A stretch of 64,000 bases of DNA from Plantactinospora sp. BC1 (GTDB lineage: Bacteria > Actinomycetota > Actinomycetes > Mycobacteriales > Micromonosporaceae): contig NZ_CP028158.1 of the NCBI RefSeq assembly GCF_003030345.1, positions 8,122,001-8,186,000 of the forward strand, written 5' to 3'. Shown here piece after piece: positions 52,376 through 62,122 of the stretch (the stretch's first letter is position 1; each line of letters opens with the position of its first letter). The notes under the pieces were generated by a model. It saw nothing but the letters and a program-made list of their open reading frames with translations. It had not been told where the DNA came from and made no database searches. The position numbers were made by a program, and so were the translations under genes.

Positions 52376-53351
52376 CCGCGGTGACCGTACGCCGGTCCTC
52401 GGCGACCCGGGTCACCCAGCCACCCGCCCGGCCGAGCCGGAGCAGCGCGTCCGGCCGGGCCGGCAGCTCCACCGAACTCCCCGGGCGGGGCGGCCAGCCC
52501 TGCCGGGCCGCCGAGCCGGGCGCCAGCCACTCCCGCAGCGCACCGATCGGGTCCGCCGAGCCGACCGCCGCGCGGGCGCCCTCCAGCTCCCGCAGCACCG
52601 CGTCCAGCGCCGGGCCGACCGCGGCCGCGTTGCCGCCGCACATCGCCGCGACCAGGTCCGGCCGGGTCGCCGCGACCCGGGTGCCGTCCCGGAACGAGCC
52701 GGCGGCCAGGGTGCCGGCCAGCGGGTCACCGGCCGCGACCGCCGCGATCGCGGTGGCCAGCAGATGCGGTACGTGGCTGACGGCGGCCACCGCCCGATCG
52801 TGCTCGGCGGCGACCGCCGGCACCACCCGGGCACCGATCCCGGTCAGCAGGGCCGCCAACTCCAACCAGTCGGCCACCGGGGTCACCCCCGGTTCGAGGC
52901 AGAGCACCCAGGCGCAGCCGGTGAAGAGGCTCGGATCGGCGGCACCGAACCCGGAGGTCTCCCGGCCCGCCATCGGATGCCCGCCGACGAATCCGGCCCG
53001 CCGGTCGGTACCGCCACGCAGGTGCCGGTCGACCAGGGCGCGTACCGGCTCCTTGACCGAGGTGACGTCGGTGACCAGCCCGGTGTAGCCGGCCGAGGAG
53101 AGTTCGTCGAGCACTCCGGCGACCGCCGGCAGCGGTACGGCGACCACCACCAGATCGGCGCCGGCCACCGCGTCGCGTACCGTCCGGGCGACCTGCCAGC
53201 GGTGTGCCGGCGGCGCCTGCGCGGCGGCGGTCCGGGCGGTGGCCCTGGTCGCCGGGTCGGCGTCGTAGCCGAGCACCCGGTGACCGGTCGAGGCCAGCGC
53301 CCGCAGCACCGAGCCGCCGATGAGACCGAGCCCGATCACCGCGACGTCCAC
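52347..53351 (-). CDS. tyrA: Prephenate dehydrogenase
   Basis: This 334-residue enzyme oxidises prephenate to 4-hydroxyphenylpyruvate in tyrosine synthesis. The NAD-binding loop is VIGLGLIGGS; other marks are TDVTSVKEPV, GGHPMAGRETSG (prephenate site) and SHVPHLLA. No regulatory ACT domain is obvious, though a C-terminal extension of about 60 residues is present. GTG at 53351 is used; GAGAG lies seven bases before it. It overlaps mtnA by 29 bases. Confidence 0.94.
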   Translation of the reverse strand: MDVAVIGLGLIGGSVLRALASTGHRVLGYDADPATRATARTAAAQAPPAHRWQVARTVRDAVAGADLVVVAVPLPAVAGVLDELSSAGYTGLVTDVTSVKEPVRALVDRHLRGGTDRRAGFVGGHPMAGRETSGFGAADPSLFTGCAWVLCLEPGVTPVADWLELAALLTGIGARVVPAVAAEHDRAVAAVSHVPHLLATAIAAVAAGDPLAGTLAAGSFRDGTRVAATRPDLVAAMCGGNAAAVGPALDAVLRELEGARAAVGSADPIGALREWLAPGSAARQGWPPRPGSSVELPARPDALLRLGRAGGWVTRVAEDRRTVTAVRPALPDPA

Positions 53352-53379
53352 GACCGGAACTCTCGCACACCGGCCGGCG

Positions 53380-54168
53380 CTACGGCGCCTTCGGGCAGCC
53401 GTTGTCGGCGCGCCAGTCCCTGACCTTGGCGGCCGGCGACGTGTTCCGCTTCTTGCGCCAGGCGTCCAGGAACGACGCCGGCCAGACCACGCCGCGCCGG
53501 ATCCACCAGTCGGCGGTCTTCTGGCAGGGCGGCGAGATGCCGAAGTGCAGGTGGCAGACGTTGTTGGCGTTGCCGGTCCGGCCGACCATGCCGACCTGCT
53601 CACCGGCCCGGACCCGGACACCCGCCTCGATCCCGCCGCTGACGGTGGTCAGGTGCGAGCCGTAGTAGCGCACACCGTCGTCGCCGAGCAGCGAGACGGC
53701 CTTGCCGCCGTTGTTCGGCCCCTGCGGCCCGGTCTTGCTGTACCGGTCGACCCGGCTCACCTCCAGGATCCGGCCGTTCGTGACCGCGACGACCGGCGAG
53801 CCGCAGTTGGCGAAGATGTCGGTGGCCGGGTACGCCGAGTGGGTCGGGTGGTAGGCGACGTTGCCGGTCTGCACCGGAAAGACGTACCTGTGGCTGCCGC
53901 TGGTCGTCGGCGGCGGGGTGGTCGGCTTCTTCGACGGCGACCTGCTCGGCGTCGCGCTGGCGGTCGGCGTCGGTGCGGCGCTCGGCGTACCGTCGGCGGC
54001 CGCGCTGGTGGCCGGCGTCTCCATCGGCTCGAAGGCCGGTGCGCCGGTCGGCTGCCGCGTGTCGGCGCAGCCCGCGGCGAGCGCCGTCACCGTCACCAGC
54101 AGGACGGCGACCGGGTACCCCCGGCGCCGGCCGGCCCGGCCCGGTCCCGCTGATCCTCCCCATGACAT
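53380..54168 (-). CDS. M23 family metallopeptidase lipoprotein
   Basis: The 262-residue lipoprotein has a signal ending in ALAAGC and a long Ser/Thr/Pro linker (to about residue 90). The LytM/M23 domain carries the zinc ligands in HSAYPATDIFA and HLHFG, with VRAGEQVGMVGRTGNA. It should cut peptidoglycan crosslinks. The C-terminal 50 residues have paired cysteines. The ATG at 54168 is chosen because it opens a normal lipoprotein signal. It is divergent from a small membrane protein gene. Confidence 0.9.
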   Translation of the reverse strand: MSWGGSAGPGRAGRRRGYPVAVLLVTVTALAAGCADTRQPTGAPAFEPMETPATSAAADGTPSAAPTPTASATPSRSPSKKPTTPPPTTSGSHRYVFPVQTGNVAYHPTHSAYPATDIFANCGSPVVAVTNGRILEVSRVDRYSKTGPQGPNNGGKAVSLLGDDGVRYYGSHLTTVSGGIEAGVRVRAGEQVGMVGRTGNANNVCHLHFGISPPCQKTADWWIRRGVVWPASFLDAWRKKRNTSPAAKVRDWRADNGCPKAP

Positions 54169-54426
54169 TGGGCCATAGTGGCAGACCGACCCGGAGCCCG
54201 CCGGCCCGGAACCGCCGCTGTGGCCGGGGAACCGAATCTGTACCCGCCGCACCGCCCGATGTCCGCGCCGTGCCCTGCACCGGGCCGGTGCCGGGCGGTC
54301 GTGATCCGGTCGGCCTCCGGCGCCCGCCGGGTAGGCTGCGAGCGGGTGGACCGAGCCGAAACGGGCGGAGCATCGCGCGGGCCTGGACGTGTGTGGCTAC
54401 CCGTGGTGACGGGAGGGAGCGGGGTC

Positions 54427-54966
54427 ATGGCGGAACAGCCGGCTCTCCAACCCCGGTCCGGCGTGCCGCATCCTGGGCTGCACCAGCCCGGCCAGCCCGG
54501 CCAGCCCGGTACCCCGGCCCAGCCGGGTGTGCTCCAGTTCGGCGGGCCCGGCACGCCGCCACCGCCGGCCATGCCGTCGCCGGTCGTCGGCTCCGACCCG
54601 GTCTGGCAGCCCCGACCATTCGGGCACACCCCGTCCGGCCTCTTTCCGGCCAGCCCGCCACCCGGGAACACCCACCCGACCTACCGGGAACCCCATCCGG
54701 TACGCCCCGGAGCCGTCGCCGCGGGCGCCGCGTCCACCGCCGCCTGGCTGGTGGCCTTCGGCCTGCTCGGGCACGACCTGCGCGGGTACGTGCTCTGGAC
54801 GCTGCTGGCCGGCGGGTTGGCCTGGCTCGTCGCGCTGTTGCTGACGCAGCGGGGCAACCGGGGAGCCGGTGCCGGCATCGCCCTGGCCACCGGGATGGGT
54901 TGGGCGATCGCCGGGGTGGCCGTCGCGACGCGCTGGTACACCAGCGCCGACTGGCCGTTGTGGTGA
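54427..54966 (+). CDS. Pro-rich small membrane protein
   Basis: The 179-residue protein has a long Pro/Gly/Gln-rich cytosolic segment (about 1-95). Three hydrophobic helices follow (AVAAGAASTAAWLVAFGLLG, VLWTLLAGGLAWLVALLL and GIALATGMGWAIAGVAVA). I do not recognise it. A GGGAGGGAGCGGGG site lies before the ATG. Confidence 0.7.
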   Translation: MAEQPALQPRSGVPHPGLHQPGQPGQPGTPAQPGVLQFGGPGTPPPPAMPSPVVGSDPVWQPRPFGHTPSGLFPASPPPGNTHPTYREPHPVRPGAVAAGAASTAAWLVAFGLLGHDLRGYVLWTLLAGGLAWLVALLLTQRGNRGAGAGIALATGMGWAIAGVAVATRWYTSADWPLW

Positions 54967-55262
54967 CCGTCCGCCCGGTTCCCTCAGTCCGCTCAGTCCG
55001 TTCCGTCCGCTCGGTTCCCTCGGTCCGCCCGGGCTGCTCCGGCCGTCCGGGGTGCTCCGGCCGTCCGAGATGCTCTGTCCGTTCCGTCTGCTTTCGTCGC
55101 TTCCGGTGGCGATCGCTGCGGCCCGCGTCGCAGCTCCGGGCCGGTGCCGGCGGGTTCTCGGAGACTCCGAGAATCGCTCGCAACAGCCGCGCTGAGTGAG
55201 GTGACCGCTGCGCACCGCTACCGGCCTTGACGAACCGGGCCCGACTCGGCACTCTCGGCGGT

Positions 55263-55430
55263 ATGGCCTGGACAGAGCATCGGCTCGACCCTGAACGCAG
55301 CCGTCGTCGGTTGCAGCTCCTCGCCGAGCTCGCCGGGGCGAAGTCGGTGCGCGAGCGTGAGCATCCGCGACGTGCCCGGGTGGACCGCCTGCGCGAGCTG
55401 ATCGCCACCCGTCGCCGCCTGGTGAACTGA
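55263..55430 (+). CDS. Small basic helical protein (55 residues)
   Basis: A short protein of about 55 residues, helical and charged (ERSRRRLQLLAELAGAK, RRARVDRLRELIATRRR). I do not recognise it. Its codon use fits the genome and the frame is open from the ATG, but with no clear ribosome-binding site it could be leaderless or not expressed. Confidence 0.5.
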   Translation: MAWTEHRLDPERSRRRLQLLAELAGAKSVREREHPRRARVDRLRELIATRRRLVN

Positions 55431-55590
55431 CCGCAGCCTCGCCCACTTCGATTCCCCGTCCCTCCTTCGGGGCGTTGCGTGGGCTCGGCTGGATACGACC
55501 GGATACCGTCACGCGTGACAGAGAGCCGGCTGTGCACCGGAAAAGTCGGCGTGATGTGCGGCTGGGGGCCGCTGGGTAATTGGGGGGACC

Positions 55591-56121
55591 GTGTCGTACT
55601 TCGCTGCGGCGGTGGTGCGCCGCCAGTCCGGCTGGGCCGCGACAGAAGTTGATCTCAATGGCGCGGGCGACATCGACGAGGTCGCCGACCTGCTCCGCGA
55701 CGTCGACCCCGACGCCGAGATCTCCTTGCTGTTCGTCGAGTCCGACGACGCCTACCTGGCCATCGTGCGGCTGGACGAGGGTGACGACCTGCGGATCTTC
55801 GGTTCGGACTCGGCGTTCGCCGAGGAGTCGCGGCTCGGCGCCCTGCTGGTCGGCGACATCAAGGCGCCGGCCCTGGACATCGACGACGTGGTCGAGCCGG
55901 TGGAGCGCGCGGCCGGGTCGTCCGACGACGACGAGGAACCGGCCGTCGATCCGGACGCCGACCCGGTGGGCGACGCCGATCTCCTCGCCGACCTCGGCGT
56001 CTCGGCCCACCGCCTGCTCGCGCTCTGCGCCCACGAGGGGATGCTGCCGGCCGACGTGACGGCCGAGGTCTGCCAGATCATCGGCTGCGGCAACGAGGTC
56101 GAGGAACTCCGCGAGGCGTGA
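55591..56121 (+). CDS. tRNA adenosine deaminase-associated protein
   Basis: The 176-residue acidic protein has a conserved N-terminal domain (SYFAAAVVRRQSGWAATEVD, LLFVESDDAYLAIVRLDEGD). An acidic spacer of repeated Asp/Glu/Pro follows, then a C-terminal helical domain (LGVSAHRLLALCAHEGMLPA). It is always found beside tadA in actinobacteria as far as I know. Its GTGA overlap with tadA supports coupled translation; its biochemical role is unknown. Confidence 0.88.
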   Translation: MSYFAAAVVRRQSGWAATEVDLNGAGDIDEVADLLRDVDPDAEISLLFVESDDAYLAIVRLDEGDDLRIFGSDSAFAEESRLGALLVGDIKAPALDIDDVVEPVERAAGSSDDDEEPAVDPDADPVGDADLLADLGVSAHRLLALCAHEGMLPADVTAEVCQIIGCGNEVEELREA

Positions 56122-56684
56122 CCGGACCAACGGGTCGGGCCGCCGGTGAACCCGACCCGTCCGACCAGCCGCTGACCGGGCGTCGACACCGGCACGAGGC
56201 GTGGATGCGGCGGGCGCTCGAGGTCGCGGGTGCGCCGCCCGGCCCCGGCCCGATCCCCCCGGTGACCGGCCGAGCCGACGAGGTGGCCGTCGAGGCGCTG
56301 GCCGGAGACGTACCGGTCGGAGCGGTCGTCTACGCCCCGGACGGTACCGAGTTGTCGAGCGCCCGCAACGAGCGCGAGCTGACCGGCGATCCCACCGCGC
56401 ACGCCGAGGTACTGGCCCTGCGCCGGGCCGCCCGCACGGTCGGCGCCTGGCGGCTGACCGGCTGCACCCTGGTGGTGACCCTGGAGCCGTGCACGATGTG
56501 CGCCGGTGCGCTGGTACTCGCCCGGATCTCCACGCTCGTCTTCGGTGCCTGGGAGCCGAAGACCGGTGCGGTGGGTTCGCTCTGGGACGTCGTACGCGAC
56601 CGGCGGCTCAACCACCGCCCCGAGGTGTACGGCGGGGTCCTGGCGGCCGAGTGCGCCGCGGCACTACAGTCCTTCTTCCGCTGA
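56118..56684 (+). CDS. tadA: tRNA-specific adenosine-34 deaminase
   Basis: This 188-residue deaminase makes inosine at the wobble base of tRNA-Arg. The zinc ligands are H of PTAHAEV and the cysteines in EPCTMC; the catalytic glutamate is in AHAE. An N-terminal extension of about 50 residues and an insert (PGPGPIPPVTGRADE) are longer than in E. coli TadA. The GTG overlaps the previous gene by four bases. The stop codon lies inside the first bases of the 256-bp palindrome. Confidence 0.94.
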   Translation: MTGPTGRAAGEPDPSDQPLTGRRHRHEAWMRRALEVAGAPPGPGPIPPVTGRADEVAVEALAGDVPVGAVVYAPDGTELSSARNERELTGDPTAHAEVLALRRAARTVGAWRLTGCTLVVTLEPCTMCAGALVLARISTLVFGAWEPKTGAVGSLWDVVRDRRLNHRPEVYGGVLAAECAAALQSFFR

Positions 56685-56935
56685 CTGTGAGCATGGCGGG
56701 GTCGGTTCATCAGTGGTGAGCTGATAGTCGGTAGTAGTGGGCGTGACTCTTCGTCTGACTGGCCTTTGGTGCCTTCGCGTGGACTTGTCCGCCCGCTGCT
56801 GCCGGCGCGCCGGCAGCAGCGGGCGGACAAGTCCACGCGAAGGCACCAAAGGCCAGTCAGACGAAGAGTCACGCCCACTACTACCGACTATCAGCTCACC
56901 ACTGATGAACCGACCCCGCCATGCTCACAGTCAGC
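56680..56935. repeat. Perfect 256-bp palindrome (128-bp arms, no spacer)
   Basis: Arm one (56680-56807) and arm two (56808-56935) are exact reverse complements across all 128 bases. The centre at 56807/56808 lies in GCCGGCGCGCCGGC. The match stops at 56679/56936. Arm one contains the tadA stop codon; arm two contains the last 15 codons of the broken leftward gene. Every transcript crossing it would fold into a continuous 128-bp RNA duplex. No target-site duplication or terminal repeat of an IS was seen at its edges. Whether it is a true chromosomal structure or an assembly artefact cannot be told from the text alone. Confidence 0.97.
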
Positions 56936-58392
56936 CGAGAGGCTCTCGGTGTGCAGGAGTTCACCAGAGCCGGGTCGGCGGATCCGGATCGACCAGTCGG
57001 TGCTCACGCCGGGCTCGGTCGGCAGTGTCAGCCGTGGGGCCGTCGCGATCACTGGTGCGCCGGCGAGGCTGCTCACTCCGGGCAATGGCTGGGCGAGTTG
57101 CAGTTGGGCGCGGCGGGCACCCTTGACCCGGCGCGGTGTTCCGCCGCCAAGCCGTAGCTGCGACACCTGGCGAAGGTCGGCGCGGCGCAGCGTCCAGCCG
57201 AGCCAGCCGTACGGGGCCGGCACGTCGTACGTGTCGACCAGGTCGCCATCCACCTGCAGCTCGAGCGGCCCACCGCCGTCGCTCTCGTGCGGTACAGCAG
57301 CCAGACCGGATCGGGCGGAAGGCCGGTGGTAGCGGGCACCCGCCGGCCGTCCTCGGTGAAGACCAACAGGGGATCCCGCGGGTCGACAGCATCCAGCTCG
57401 TACTCCTGGTCGTAGCCAGCCACCTCGACAGTCACCTGACGCGCGGGGCGTGCGATGGCTACCGCTGCTGCGGGCGCGGTCTCGCTGGTGCCGGGCCAGC
57501 GGGACTGGCTGACGACCGATTCGACCTCGCCGTCGAAGCGCAACTGCCACATGACGCGACCGTCCGCTGCGTCATGGACCGGCGGCAGCCACACCATCAG
57601 GCCTCGGCCGAACGGCTCCAACTCCAGGTGAGGTCGCTGCGGCGCCGCCTGCGCGGCCGGCCCGCCGCGCTCCGAGCTGCCTGTCCAGTCGAGCTGCTCC
57701 GCCTCCGCGAGCGCCTGAGCTCTTTCGATGAGGTGTGGGGAGAGTCCGAGTCCGTCGGCGGTGAACCCCGGCTGCCGCAACCGTTCCAACAGGTCGAGGC
57801 AACGGTCGACAAGGTCCGCCGCGTAGTCCTCGCCGCGCTGGATGAACCGCTGCACCGGCTTGTCGGTCCCGTGCAGGCGCGACTCACGCCCGGGCGCGAG
57901 CGCCCAGGCGAGGAAGCTCTCGCCAGTGAGTCCGGGCTCGCGGGCCTGGCGGTGCAGGAGGAGATTCAACAGGTCGCCGAGGCAGTATGCGGGAACCCCG
58001 GCATGCATGAGGATCTCACCGACGTAGACCTGCGGCAGACCAGGGAACCGGGCCAGCCGGAAGTAGTCGAGGTTGACGCGGAAGGCCCTCCCCCAGAACG
58101 TCTGGTCAACCTGGCCCGGCGCCTCGTTATGGACGGCGCTCCAGTAGTCGCCGTGCTCGTACCCGACGGCACCTATCCCGGCCAGACCGACGACCAGGCA
58201 CGCGGGGTATTGACGGGTGAGCAGCTGCTGCCGTTTAAGGGAGGCGCTGTACCAAAAGACTTGTCCCAGTGCGCGGATGACCTCTTTGGCGTGGCCCTCC
58301 GGTGCGTCAATCTCGGCGACGAGCGACACCGCGCGCAGAGCTGGCGCCCACTCGGCTTCCCGGAGCCGAAGTATCTCGGATGCGTGTGACAC
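56891..58392 (-). pseudogene. Frameshifted gene of unknown function
   Basis: Read leftwards from a GTG at 58392 (GGGAGACC before it), one frame encodes about 370 residues. Samples are QVFWYSASLKRQQLLTRQYP, YVGEILMHAGVPAYCLGDLL and RFIQRGEDYAADLVDR. Near 57290 the coherent sequence moves to another frame (PLELQVDGDLVDTYDVPAPY, then GWTLRRADLRQVSQL) and runs to a stop at 56891-56893. A single-base change is enough to explain it. I do not recognise the family. The gene ends inside one arm of the palindrome. A defence or mobile-element origin is possible given its neighbour, but is inference. Confidence 0.7.
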
Positions 58393-58601
58393 GGTCTCCC
58401 TCTTGTGGATTGTCGTCGTCAGCGCGGTAGGACCGACTATGCAAGCAAGCCACGGCGTCTTCAAGACAAAGCGAACGCCTCGGCATCCGCCCGATCCGAT
58501 CGGTCATTGAGGTGAAACCGGTTGGCGGCAGCGGTGGACAGGTCAGATCGGACGCCGCCCCACTCAGGGGAGTGAGAATTGGCAGTGTTGACCTCGCCCG
58601 C

Positions 58602-59729
58602 CTAGCGGACAGGTGGCCGGCCCGGCACTCGGATCACTGGACTTTGCGGCGATTCAGCGAGTAGTTGTGCGATGTGGTTGGTGGCTTGGCGGCGGCGGGT
58701 GGCGTTGACGCGGGTGTAGTAGCGCATGAGGGTGGCGGGGTCGTGGCCGAGTCGTTCGGCGACTTCGTGGATGCCGTACCCGGCGTCGAGGTAGGTCGAC
58801 GCGAGCAGGTGCCGAATCTGGTGGGGGCCGATTGGGCGGACTCCGGCGCGGTTGGCGAGTTGGTTGAAGCGGTTGGTGACGTTGTCAGGCCGCAGGGGTT
58901 GGCCGGTACGGCCGGTGAACATGTATCGCGAGCCGGCCGTCGTTCTTGTAGCTGTTTTCGCGTCGGTCAAGGTCTTGAGGGTTGCCGGATCAAGGAGCAG
59001 GGTGCGGGTGCTGTTGTGGGGATTTGGGGGGCTTGTCGCGCACCCGGCTGGTGGGATCTTCGACCACGCGTTGCCGGCGGACTTTGAGAGTGGCCAGGTC
59101 CGGCTCCAGATCGCGCCACTGCAAGCCGCACAGCTCGCCACGTCGCAGTCCGGTGACGAGCAGCAGCCGCCAGAGCGGGTAGAGCCGGTCACGCTGGACG
59201 TGTTCGAGGAAGCGACGAGCTTCGGTGAGGGTCCAGACGGGCCGTAGATCGTCGCTTTCGCGTGGTCTGCGTGCGCCCAGGGTCCGGCCGGTCTGCTCGC
59301 CGACTGCCTGGCCAGGGTCAGGTCGAGTGTGCGCAGGGTGGTGCGGGAGTAGCCGGCCGCCTCCAGGTCGTGGTAGGTCCGCTCGGTCATCCGGGCGCTG
59401 AGCCGCGAGATTCGTACGTTGCCCAGGTAGGGGTAGATCAGGCTGAGCAGCCAGGTGTAGTTGTAGACGGTGTTCGGCTGTAGTTCCTGCTCGCGGGCCC
59501 GCAGCCAACTCTGGCACAGGCTTTGGACGGTGTCGGTAAGCCGTGGCCGGGCGATCTGTGCGTCACGTTGGCGGCTGAGCCGACGGTACTCGACCATCGC
59601 CGTCTTCTCCGTGTCGAAACCCGTCCTGCGGGCCTGCATGCGTGCTCCGTTACGGTCGCGTCCCATCTCCACCCGGAACCCGAACAACCCGCTCACGGGA
59701 TCCCGAACGATCACATCGGTATCGGCCAC
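58602..59729 (-). pseudogene. Frameshifted tyrosine-family integrase
   Basis: From a GTG at 59729 (AGGAGGTCGTC before it) one frame encodes the N-terminal SAM-like arm-binding part (LFGFRVEMGRDRNGARMQAR). Around 59310 the sensible sequence shifts frame to give the catalytic core start (LLLVTGLRRGELCGLQWRDL) and returns near 59010 for the rest (GPHQIRHLLAS, ERLGHDPATLMRYYTRV). The catalytic Arg, His-x-x-Arg, His and Tyr can all be found, but in two frames. It lies next to a tRNA-Pro gene whose 3' end faces it, the usual arrangement of an integrated element. It is not expected to work. Confidence 0.85.
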
Positions 59730-60231
59730 GACGACCTCCTCAACGCCAGGCAACGGCCTCCGGCAGAGGGCGAAGGCCCTCCACCATGGAAACCGAGTCG
59801 CCGCCAGGGATGACGGACCAAGTGGGTGCCGCCGAGCCATCCCCGTCCGGTGTTCGAGTGTCCGTTTCAATCCGTCGAGGGGAAGCGTCGAAGATCGCCG
59901 TACGGGCGTTCGTGTCGAAGGCGTGTCACGGTCATCCACATCGGACTGCTTTGCGGCCCTCGACACGAGCCATCCGACCGCGTCCAAGGCGAAGGGGGAC
60001 GCGCTACGTCGAGAATCGGAGTGTGAACCGCTGTAATGCCTGCTCAACCGGCGTTTTCAATGATCAAGGTTTCGGCCCGATACCCCCGACATCGGGTGAG
60101 GCAAGGCCCACCCACGTACTTCGTCGAGGATCGAGGAAGTACCGCCGGGCGGCGACGATCCGTAAACCGTACGCTCGTATGGGCAAAATCGAGTGTCGGA
60201 TCCTGCCCCAGCATTCGCGGTGATAGATGAA
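59730..60231. other. Intergenic region between the integrase remnant and tRNA-Pro
   Basis: Just over 500 bases with no supported gene. Short open frames here have atypical composition and no ribosome-binding sites. I looked for a second copy of the tRNA 3' end, as expected for the other attachment site, and did not find one here or elsewhere in the window. Confidence 0.5.
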
Positions 60232-60254
60232 AAAGGCCAGCCAAGCTGGCCTTT
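60232..60254 (-). terminator. Rho-independent terminator of tRNA-Pro
   Basis: A ten-base-pair stem (AAAGGCCAGC, loop, GCTGGCCTTT) is followed, in the leftward direction, by five T residues. It begins eight bases after the tRNA 3' end. Confidence 0.9.
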
Positions 60255-60261
60255 CACCTTG

Positions 60262-60335
<74 letters not shown>

Positions 60336-60545
60336 CTCCCGCCCGACCTGCGCCGTGCGACAGCCGGTACAGCGTAGCGCAGGACCGTTTCGTACGTGCA
60401 GCGGCCCACCGTCCCCCGTCGCCCCTCCTTCACGTTCCACCGCACCCCCTCACACCCCCTACGCCGTCCTAGGAAGATAGGTCATTATTCGGAGGCGAAG
60501 ACGAAGACGACGACAACACGTCGAACCCGGAATCAGGCAGAAGGT

Positions 60546-60580
60546 CGACCCGTCCGGTTCGGAGTGAACCGGACGGGTCG
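60546..60580. terminator. Perfect 15-bp stem-loop downstream of der
   Basis: CGACCCGTCCGGTTC, loop GGAGT, GAACCGGACGGGTCG. It lies 36 bases beyond the der stop codon, in the direction of transcription. Confidence 0.9.
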
Positions 60581-60615
60581 GAGGATCATCGAGCTTGGTA
60601 CCCGGCGTACCCGGC

Positions 60616-62019
60616 TCAGCCGTGCGGCTTGCCCCGCCCGCCGGCACCGACCTTCTTCCGAGGACGTACCGAGACCTCCACCGGACTGCCCTCGAAGCCG
60701 AACTCCTCGCGGAGCTTCCGCTCGACGAAGCGCTGGTATCCGGCGTCCAGCGGGCCGGTGGTGAAGAGCACGAACCGGGGCGGGCAGGTACCCGCCTGGG
60801 TGGCGAAGAGCACCCGAGGCGCCCGGCCGCCCCGTACCGGGTGCGGTGTCGCCTGCACCAGGGCGGTGAGCCACTGGTTCAGCTGCCCGGTCGGGACCCG
60901 GGTCTCCCAGCTCGCCAGGGCGGTACGCAACGCCGGGGCGAGCTTGTCCACCGCCCGTCCGGTCTTCGCCGAGACGTTGATCCGGATCGCCCAGGGAATC
61001 CGGCGCAGCTCCCGCTCGATCTCCTTGTCCAGGTAGTAGCGGCGGTCCGCGTCGACCAGGTCCCACTTGTTGAAGGCGATCACCAGCGCCCGGCCGGTCT
61101 CGGTGACGGTGGTGAGGATCCGCTGGTCCTGCTCGCTGATCGGCTCACTGGCGTCGAGCAGTACCACGGCCACCTCGGCCGCCTCGATCGCGGCGGCGGT
61201 ACGCAGGCTCGCGTAGTACTCCGTACCGCTGGCCTTGCCGACTCGCTTGCGCAGCCCGGCGGTGTCCACCAGCTGCCAGACCTCGCCGCCGATCTCGACC
61301 AGGCTGTCGACCGGGTCGACGGTGGTGCCGGCGACCGAGTCGACGACCGCCCGCTCCTCCTTGGCGAGCCGGTTGAGCAGGCTGGACTTGCCGACGTTGG
61401 GGCGGCCGACCAGGGCCACCCGGCGCGGGCCGCGCGGGCCCGCCTCGCTGATCGGCGGCGCGTCCGGCAGCGCCTCCAGGATCGCGTCGAGCAGGTCGCC
61501 GGAGCCCCGGCCGTGCAGCGCCGAGACGGGCCGCGGCTCGCCCAGCCCGAGCGACCACAGCGAGGTGGCCTCGAGTTCCACGGCCGTGTTGTCGGCCTTG
61601 TTGGCGACCAGCAGCACCGGCTTGGCGCTGCGCCGGAGCATGCGTACGGCAGCCTCGTCGACGTCGGTCGCCCCGACCGTGGCATCGACCACGAACAGCA
61701 CCACGTCGGCGGTGGCGACGGCGTTCTCGGCCTGGGCGGCGATCGCGGCGGCCCGGTCCTTCGCGTCCGGCTCCCAGCCGCCGGTGTCGACCACCGTGAA
61801 CTGCCGTCCCGACCACTGGGCGTCGTACGGGACCCGGTCCCGGGTCACCCCGGGCGTGTCCTCCACCACCGCCTGCCGGCGGCCGATGATCCGGTTCACC
61901 AGCGTCGACTTGCCGACGTTGGGCCGACCGACCACGGCCACCACCGGCACCGGGCCGGTCGGCTCACCCTCGTCGACGTCCGGCTCCCGCAGCTCGATCC
62001 AACCATCCCCCGCGCTCAC
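60616..62019 (-). CDS. der: GTPase Der (EngA), ribosome assembly
   Basis: The 467-residue protein has two GTPase domains, each with a full set of motifs: GRPNVGKST with DTGG and NKAD, then GRPNVGKSS with DTAG and NKWD. A C-terminal KH-like domain (PPRFVLFTT) follows. It assists 50S ribosomal subunit assembly. The GTG at 62019 follows AGGAGGCGGC. It is downstream of cmk with a 103-base gap, in the order usual for actinobacteria. Confidence 0.97.
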   Translation of the reverse strand: MSAGDGWIELREPDVDEGEPTGPVPVVAVVGRPNVGKSTLVNRIIGRRQAVVEDTPGVTRDRVPYDAQWSGRQFTVVDTGGWEPDAKDRAAAIAAQAENAVATADVVLFVVDATVGATDVDEAAVRMLRRSAKPVLLVANKADNTAVELEATSLWSLGLGEPRPVSALHGRGSGDLLDAILEALPDAPPISEAGPRGPRRVALVGRPNVGKSSLLNRLAKEERAVVDSVAGTTVDPVDSLVEIGGEVWQLVDTAGLRKRVGKASGTEYYASLRTAAAIEAAEVAVVLLDASEPISEQDQRILTTVTETGRALVIAFNKWDLVDADRRYYLDKEIERELRRIPWAIRINVSAKTGRAVDKLAPALRTALASWETRVPTGQLNQWLTALVQATPHPVRGGRAPRVLFATQAGTCPPRFVLFTTGPLDAGYQRFVERKLREEFGFEGSPVEVSVRPRKKVGAGGRGKPHG

Positions 62020-62122
62020 GCCGCCTCCTCAACCGCACCATCGGCGCGCACCATGACGGTGTCGCCCCGCCGGGTGCTACCCCGGTCGTCCACCAACTCA
62101 CCGATCCCGCCGATCCGCCGGT

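Noticed and set aside
56737-57126. Short open frames within the palindrome giving the same peptide on both strands
   Set aside because: Identical peptides on the two strands follow directly from the perfect palindrome; none has a ribosome-binding site or family match.
59730-60261. Second attachment site (partial tRNA-Pro copy)
   Set aside because: No stretch resembling the tRNA 3' end was found here or elsewhere in the window.
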